Of a stretch of DNA of 64,000 nucleotides, positions 59,552 to 64,000 are shown in pieces. Under the pieces are notes generated by a model. That model saw only the letters and a program-made list of their open reading frames with translations. It ran no database searches and was not told the origin of the DNA. The first letter of the stretch is position 1. Each line of letters begins with the position of its first letter. The stretch lies in contig NZ_KI912267.1 of the NCBI RefSeq assembly GCF_000235425.2, positions 482,415 through 546,414 on the forward strand, in the 5' to 3' direction. This DNA comes from Pseudofrankia saprophytica (GTDB taxonomy: Bacteria > Actinomycetota > Actinomycetes > Frankiales > Frankiaceae). A program made the position numbers and the translations under genes.

Positions 59552-61830
59552 GGCGTGGTCCCCCTTGTCACGGCGTGCTCTTCCTCTGTCTCAGAGCCCT
59601 CTGCTGGCTCGGAATCCTCTGCTGGCTCGGAACTCTCTGCCGATTTCGGGCCCGCTGCCTTCGAGCCCGCCGCCGCTGGCGGCGGCGGGGCGGCATCCAG
59701 GATCTCGCCCGTGAGCGGGTCGACCGCCGGCGCGGGCGCGGCCGACGCCCCTGGGGCGCTCGTGGCGAGCGCCGCGACGACGGCGGCGGCGGTGCGCGGG
59801 CCGATCCCGGGCACGCCGGCGATCTCCTCGACGCTGGCCGCGCGCAGCTTCGCGACCGAGCCGAACGTGCGCAGCAGCGCCTTGCGCCTGGTCTCGCCGA
59901 GGCCTGGCACGCCGTCCAGCAGCGACACCGTCATCGACGCGGATCGCTTCTGCCGGTGATAGGTGATCGCGAACCGGTGGGCCTCGTCGCGCACCCGTTG
60001 CAGCAGGTACAGCGCCTCGCTGGTACGCGGCAGGATGACCGGGTCCGGGTCGTCCGGGAGCCAGACCTCCTCCAGGCGCTTGGCGAGCCCGCACAACGCC
60101 ACCCCGCCGGGCCCGGACTCGATCCCCAGCTCCGCCAGCGCCCGGGCCGCGGCGGCCACCTGCGGCGGCCCGCCGTCGACGACGACGAGGTTCGGCGGGT
60201 AGGCGAATTTGCGCGGCCGCCCGTCGACCACCAGCGGATCGCCGGCCGGGACCTCGGCCGGCCCGGCCTCGCCCCGGGCCTCGTCGTCCTCCGCGCCAGG
60301 CAGCTCGCCCGTACGGGACCGCTCGGCGAGGTACCGACTGAACCGGCGGCCCACCGTCTCGTACATGCTCGCGACGTCGTCCTGGCCGGCCGTCTGCTGG
60401 GGGCCTCCGGCCGCGCGAGCTTCGCCATTGTCGCGCGGCCTTTGGCCGGCGACTCCTCGGACAGAGAAGCGCCGGTACTCCGACTTGCGGGGCAGGCCGT
60501 CCTCGAAGACGACCATGCTTGCCACGACGTTGGTGCCCTGGGTGTTGGAGATGTCGAAGCACTCGATCCGCAGCGGCGCGTCGGCGAGGCCGAGCGCCTC
60601 CTGCAGCTCGGCGAGCGCCTGGCTGCGGGCCGTCAGATCGCTCGCGCGCCGCGTGCGGTGCAGCATGAGCGCCTGCTTGGCGTTGCGCTCCACCGTCTCG
60701 AACAGCGTCCGCTTGTCGCCGCGCCGCGGGACGCGCACGTCCACCCGCCCGCCGCGATAGCGGCCGAGCAGCTCGCTGACCGCCTCGGCGTCGGCCGGCA
60801 GCTCCGGGACGAGGATCTCCCGCGGGATGTCGGCCTGGCCCTCGCCGCCCGCGCCGCCCTCGGCGCCCGCCGGGGCGCCGTCACCCAGGTCCTTGTCCCC
60901 CAGATACTCCTGGGTGAGGAACTGCTCCACGAGGTCGGCGGTGTCGACGTCGGCCAGCTTGTCGACGACCCAGCCGCGCTGCCCGCGCACCCGGCCGTCA
61001 CGCACGTAGAAGACCTGGACCGCCGCCTCCAGCTCGTCCTCGGCGAACCCGACGACGTCGGCGTCGGTGCCGTCGGGCAGCACGACGGCCTGCTTCTCCA
61101 TCGCGCGGCGCAGCGCGCCGGCGTCGTCGCGCAGCCGGGCGGCCCGCTCGTAGTCCTGCAGCTCGGCGGCGTCCCGCATCTCGGTTTCCAGCCGGCGCAG
61201 GAAACGGCCGGTCTGGCCGCCCATGAAGTCGCAGAAGTCCTGGACGATCTGGCGGTGTTCGTCCGCGCTGACCCGTCCGACGCAGGGCGCGCTGCAGCGG
61301 TCGATGTAGCCGAGCAGGCACGGGCGGCCGACCTGCCCGGCGCGCTTGAAGACACCGGCGGAGCAGGTGCGCGCCGGGAACACCCGCAACAGCAGGTCGA
61401 GCGTCTCCCGGATGGCCCAGGCGTGCGCGTAGGGGCCGAAGTACCGGACACCCTTGCGCTTGGGCCCACGCATGACCTGGAGCCGCGGGAACTCCTCCTG
61501 CAGTGTCACGGCGAGACTCGGGTAGCTCTTGTCGTCGCGGTAGCGGACGTTGAAGCGCGGGTCGTACTCCTTGATCCAGGTGTACTCCAGCGCGAGCGCC
61601 TCGACCTCGGTGGACACGACGGTCCACTCGACGGAGCTCGCTGTGGTGACCATCGTGCGGGTACGAGGATGCAGCGCATAGACGTCGGTGAAGTAGTTGG
61701 CGAGCCGGGCGCGCAGGTTCTTGGCCTTGCCGACGTAGAGGACGCGGCCATGGGGATCCCGGAAGCGGTATACGCCCGGGGTCTCGGGGATCGAGCCCGG
61801 CGCGGGTCGGTAGGACGCCGGATCAGCCAT
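59548..61830 (-). CDS. uvrC: UvrC excinuclease subunit
   Basis: The UvrABC incision subunit for nucleotide excision repair. 760 residues, longer than the usual ~600-650 because of acidic inserts and tail. GIY-YIG nuclease at the N-terminus ([22 protein letters not shown]), a Cys set ([25 protein letters not shown] region), a UVR-type helix pair ([17 protein letters not shown]), the RNase-H-like domain ([29 protein letters not shown]) and two helix-hairpin-helix motifs near [13 protein letters not shown] and [13 protein letters not shown]. The last ~60 residues are Ala/Pro/Glu/Ser repeats. A -10 hexamer lies 6 nt before the ATG. Confidence 0.95.
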   Translation of the reverse strand: MADPASYRPAPGSIPETPGVYRFRDPHGRVLYVGKAKNLRARLANYFTDVYALHPRTRTMVTTASSVEWTVVSTEVEALALEYTWIKEYDPRFNVRYRDDKSYPSLAVTLQEEFPRLQVMRGPKRKGVRYFGPYAHAWAIRETLDLLLRVFPARTCSAGVFKRAGQVGRPCLLGYIDRCSAPCVGRVSADEHRQIVQDFCDFMGGQTGRFLRRLETEMRDAAELQDYERAARLRDDAGALRRAMEKQAVVLPDGTDADVVGFAEDELEAAVQVFYVRDGRVRGQRGWVVDKLADVDTADLVEQFLTQEYLGDKDLGDGAPAGAEGGAGGEGQADIPREILVPELPADAEAVSELLGRYRGGRVDVRVPRRGDKRTLFETVERNAKQALMLHRTRRASDLTARSQALAELQEALGLADAPLRIECFDISNTQGTNVVASMVVFEDGLPRKSEYRRFSVRGVAGQRPRDNGEARAAGGPQQTAGQDDVASMYETVGRRFSRYLAERSRTGELPGAEDDEARGEAGPAEVPAGDPLVVDGRPRKFAYPPNLVVVDGGPPQVAAAARALAELGIESGPGGVALCGLAKRLEEVWLPDDPDPVILPRTSEALYLLQRVRDEAHRFAITYHRQKRSASMTVSLLDGVPGLGETRRKALLRTFGSVAKLRAASVEEIAGVPGIGPRTAAAVVAALATSAPGASAAPAPAVDPLTGEILDAAPPPPAAAGSKAAGPKSAESSEPAEDSEPAEGSETEEEHAVTRGTTP
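59598..59633 (-). repeat. 18-bp repeat units in the uvrC tail
   Basis: Two nearly identical 18-bp units (59598-59615 and 59616-59633) differ at the last base and encode the repeated acidic hexapeptide of the C-terminal tail. A third unit (59634-59651) is diverged. Confidence 0.65.
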
Positions 61831-61836
61831 AGGTCG

Positions 61837-61842
61837 AGCCTA
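61837..61842 (-). promoter_or_regulatory. -10 element of uvrC (leaderless)
   Basis: TAGGCT on the minus strand is followed by 6 nt and the uvrC ATG. No ribosome binding site is seen, so the mRNA is predicted to be leaderless. Confidence 0.5.
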
Positions 61843-62607
61843 CGGCGACCCGGGTCACGGTCAGACAGCGCCTCCACGTAACCATTTCATCACGCAGAGC
61901 GTTGATGCTTGTCGAGGGGTACCCCCCGAAGCCACCCGCTCCGTGTCCTTACCGTGTCTCGCTCACGGCGGATGCGGCTCTCACCACTTCATCACGGCCC
62001 GTGCGCCACCCTCCCGACGGCCAGCGCGCCACGCCCCGGGCCCGGGCGCGCCGCGGCCCGACGGCGCCGTCACCCGCGGGACCCACCCGGACGGACCTTT
62101 TTCCTGCCGCCGTTTCCTCACCCACCCAAGCGCGGGCGAGGCGTACCACGTATCGTGGACGTAGCGTGCTTGCGCGAGTGCGCGCCGCCGCTCGATCTGG
62201 CCGGTGCCGTTTGCGCGGCACAGGGTGACCGGCACAGGGTGAGCGGCGCTGGGGGCGCTCGCGCCTCCGTCAGACACATGGTGGTGTCGCCCCAAGGCCC
62301 GAGCCAGTGGGGCCGAAGGCGCACCGCGGTATTGCAATACCGCGCACAACAGCAAGGCCGCATCACCGGATGGGTGCACGGCTGTAGGGGCGCATCCGCT
62401 GTCGGGGACCTCCCGCGAGAGCGCCACCAGGAAGACAGCACAGCGGCGATGTCGCCGCGGGTAGCGGCTGCCTGTCGGCAAGCCGTCCACACCCGGCTGG
62501 CACCTGGGACGCGACGCTGCGACCCTCAAATCAGCAACTGGGAACTTGGCTGCTGGGAGAAAGCGGCGTCGTCGGCCTGGCAGGCGCAGCGAGGGAGGGA
62601 CCCACCC
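61843..62607. other. Long divergent intergenic region, uvrC / ssg-like
   Basis: About 765 bp with no convincing gene. GGGGTACCCC lies at 61916-61925. A perfect 20-bp palindrome lies at 62325-62344. The region around 62500-62560 is less G+C-rich and may hold the ssg-like promoter. A frame in phase with the ssg-like gene extends upstream to ATG 62449 but is not conserved-looking. Confidence 0.5.
62325..62344. promoter_or_regulatory. Perfect 20-bp palindrome, candidate operator
   Basis: CGCGGTATTGCAATACCGCG is its own reverse complement over all 20 bases, with an A+T-rich centre. It lies 264 bp before the ssg-like start and about 480 bp before uvrC. Its form suits a dimeric repressor site; a cruciform or terminator is less likely because there is no loop. 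Confidence 0.5.
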
Positions 62608-63021
62608 GTGCAGGGTCTGGACGTCAGCACCGAGTTCATCATCGACGACGCGTCGACGACCGGACGGGTCACCGTCCTCGTGGTCACCTGGCGCGCCTGC
62701 GACCCGCTGGCCGTCAGCCTTTCCCTGGTCTCCCGGCCCGACCATCCGGCGCTGCCGCAGGGCAACTGGGTGGCCCCGCGGGACTCCTTGCGCGCCGGTC
62801 TGGAGAAGCCGACCGGCGACGGCGACGTGCGCTTCACCCCCGATCCGCGCCGCTCGGAGGTACAGCTGGTGCTCACTGACGGCGCCTCGCACTCGACCGT
62901 CGTTCTCGGTGCCGAGCCACTTCGCGACTTCCTGGAGCGCACCGAGCGGGTCGTCCCCGCCGGCCAGGAGCATCCCGAACGCGAGCTCGACGCCGTCCTC
63001 GACGAGCTTCTCCGCGCCTGA
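62608..63021 (+). CDS. SsgA-like sporulation and cell division protein
   Basis: 137 residues, the size of SsgB. Family pattern visible: CDPLAVSLSLVSRPDHP, WVAPRDSLRAGLEKPTGDGD, VRFTPDPRRSEVQLVLTDG, and PLRDFLERTERVVPAGQEHP. SsgA-like proteins, known only in morphologically complex actinobacteria, guide septum placement; SsgB recruits FtsZ. GTG at 62608 has GGGAGG 10 nt upstream. An in-frame ATG at 62449 would add 53 residues not typical of the family. A NUDIX gene follows after 13 bp, probably co-transcribed. Confidence 0.85.
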   Translation: MQGLDVSTEFIIDDASTTGRVTVLVVTWRACDPLAVSLSLVSRPDHPALPQGNWVAPRDSLRAGLEKPTGDGDVRFTPDPRRSEVQLVLTDGASHSTVVLGAEPLRDFLERTERVVPAGQEHPERELDAVLDELLRA

Positions 63022-63034
63022 CCGCGCCGTTCTC

Positions 63035-63556
63035 GTGACGACCGCGGGCGGTCCGGCGGCGGACGAGGACCGGCGGCCCACGTCGCGGTCACGGTCGGCG
63101 CGCGGCCCGTCGCGACTGACCTGTCTCGGGCCGGCGGCCCGGCCCGCGTTCGACGCGGTGACGAGTGCGTCGGTGGTCGCGGTGGCCGACGACGGCCGGC
63201 TGGTGCTCGCGGATCTCGCGCGCGGGCTCGACCTGCCCGGCGGCCACGTCCAGTGGCGCGACTCCTCCCCCGAGGAGACGGCCCGCCGGGAGACCCGGGA
63301 GGAGATCCGGGCCGAGCTGGGCGACCTGGCGCTGGTCGAAGTCATCGAGTCGGACCACTTCGGCCCGGACGACCTGACCTATATGATCATTTACGTCGCC
63401 CGGGTCCGCCACCTGCTCCCCTGGGCGGACGGTCATGAGTCGGCGGGCCGCGTCCTCCTGCCGCCCGCCGAGTTCCTGGCCCGCTACCGCGGCACCCGCC
63501 CCGGCCTGATGCGCCATCTCGTCACGTCCGCCCTCGCCGTGCTGTCCGCCGGCTAA
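63035..63556 (+). CDS. NUDIX hydrolase-like protein
   Basis: 173 residues. The NUDIX core is at about residues 65-95: PGGHVQWRDSSPEETARRET followed by REEIRAELGD. The central RExxEE metal-binding triad (RETREE) is intact, but the first Glu of the consensus is Asp and the late Gly is Arg, so it is a divergent member. A pyrophosphate-linked nucleotide substrate is expected but unknown. N-terminal ~50 residues are Arg/Pro-rich and may be shorter in reality. GTG 63035 follows the ssg-like stop by 13 bp. Confidence 0.75.
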   Translation: MTTAGGPAADEDRRPTSRSRSARGPSRLTCLGPAARPAFDAVTSASVVAVADDGRLVLADLARGLDLPGGHVQWRDSSPEETARRETREEIRAELGDLALVEVIESDHFGPDDLTYMIIYVARVRHLLPWADGHESAGRVLLPPAEFLARYRGTRPGLMRHLVTSALAVLSAG

Positions 63557-63576
63557 CGGACCGGCTCGGGCGCTGT

Positions 63577-63594
63577 TTGTCGGCTTCCCGACAA
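63577..63594 (+). terminator. Small hairpin after the NUDIX gene
   Basis: TTGTCGG (63577-63583) pairs with CCGACAA (63588-63594) around CTTC, about 20 bp past the stop. A 7-bp stem, so a weak terminator candidate. Confidence 0.4.
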
Positions 63595-63676
63595 TTCCGA
63601 ACGTCGGGGTGGCGTCATCTCGTCCTCACTGCACCACCGGCCCACGTGAGGCCGGGCAGGCACGAAGGACCGACTT

Positions 63677-64000
63677 GTGGATGACGACTTCACCGAGTTC
63701 GTGCGCAACCGCGGCCAGGCGCTCGGTCGGACCGCCTACCTGCTGACCGGCGACGCGGGCCGCGCCGAGGACCTCGTCCAGAGCGCGCTGCTCGCGGTCT
63801 GGCTGCGGCGCGGAAAGGTCGACCCGGACCGCTGGGAGGCCTACACCCGCCGGACGATGGTCAACCTCTCGTGCTCCTGGTGGCGGCGCCGGTCGTCGGG
63901 CGAGCGCCCGGTGGCGACGCTGCCGGACCTGCCGGGAGCCGACCCGACCGACGCGGCCGACGAGCGGTCGCGCCTGGTCGCGGCGCTGCGGCGGCTGCCC
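63677..64000 (+). CDS. ECF sigma factor, SigE family (partial)
   Basis: The first 108 codons of an extracytoplasmic-function sigma factor, cut by the window end. Region 2 starts with DDFTEFVRNRGQALGRTAYL, then LLTGDAGRAEDLVQSALLAV and WEAYTRRTMVNLSCSWWRRR, which match the SigE-type ECF group of actinobacteria. GTG start with AAGGA 9 nt upstream. Its anti-sigma factor, if any, would lie beyond the window. Confidence 0.88.
   Translation, partial: MDDDFTEFVRNRGQALGRTAYLLTGDAGRAEDLVQSALLAVWLRRGKVDPDRWEAYTRRTMVNLSCSWWRRRSSGERPVATLPDLPGADPTDAADERSRLVAALRRLP

Noticed and set aside
61916-61925. GGGGTACCCC palindrome upstream of uvrC as an SOS box
   Set aside because: It does not match the actinobacterial LexA consensus, and a 10-bp palindrome of this composition is easily due to chance.
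62449-62607. N-terminal extension of the ssg-like gene from ATG 62449
   Set aside because: The extra 53 residues are unlike the family, and the GTG at 62608 has a good ribosome binding site and gives the normal length.

Overview
The window is 64 kb of very G+C-rich DNA with short intergenic gaps, many GTG starts and stop/start overlaps. It carries marker families of sporulating or filamentous actinobacteria: WhiA, an SsgA-like protein, a BldD-family regulator, an RbpA-family protein, OpcA and the actinobacterial SUF operon. The content and gene order fit a Frankia-like actinomycete; the genus is my inference. The core follows the conserved actinobacterial order sufR-B-D-C-S-U-T / ABC-2 transporter / ctaA / ctaB / tal-zwf-opcA-pgl / secG-tpiA-pgk-gap / whiA-yvcK-rapZ-uvrC. 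I saw no tRNA, rRNA, CRISPR array or insertion sequence.

Layout. 1-9.4 kb: pyk, an ABC exporter, a crotonase-fold protein with its small HTH partner, membrane proteins and a cation diffusion facilitator. 9.5-15 kb: an ABC-F ATPase, then a three-gene transglutaminase / alpha-E / ATP-grasp operon. 15.3-19 kb: a nucleotide-sugar dehydratase, glgC and glgA, closed by a strong terminator. 19.3-20.9 kb: an isolated NYN-domain gene behind nested palindromes. 21.1-27.8 kb: the complete SUF Fe-S assembly operon under SufR. 28-31.2 kb: a lipoprotein, glpK and a BldD-family regulator with a candidate self-operator. 31.2-35.4 kb: an ABC-2 transporter and the heme O/A pair ctaA and ctaB. 35.9-40.9 kb: the oxidative pentose phosphate block. 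41-44 kb: a conserved hypothetical, a Ser/Thr kinase and an RbpA-family protein. 44.3-52.7 kb: a peptide-type ABC importer with secG embedded in it. 53.2-61.8 kb: tpiA-pgk-gap and whiA-yvcK-rapZ-uvrC. 62.6-64 kb: an SsgA-like protein, a NUDIX protein and a sigma factor cut by the window end.

How the genes work together. pyk, gap, pgk, tpiA, tal, zwf, opcA, pgl, glpK, glgC and glgA cover central carbon flow between glycogen, glycerol, glycolysis and the pentose phosphate pathway. The SUF operon supplies Fe-S clusters, and ctaA/ctaB supply heme A for cytochrome oxidase. WhiA, the Ssg-like protein and the BldD-family protein point to developmental control.

Most notable: (i) the peptide importer operon sits between tpiA and secG, and secG is translationally coupled to it; (ii) the solitary NYN-domain gene has operator-like nested palindromes; (iii) the BldD paralogue has a changed c-di-GMP motif and a BldD-box-like repeat upstream; (iv) five genes have a TANNNT hexamer 6-7 nt before the start codon, predicting leaderless mRNAs; (v) tandem repeats of 15-18 bp occur inside and between genes; (vi) a perfect 20-bp palindrome lies upstream of the ssg-like gene.
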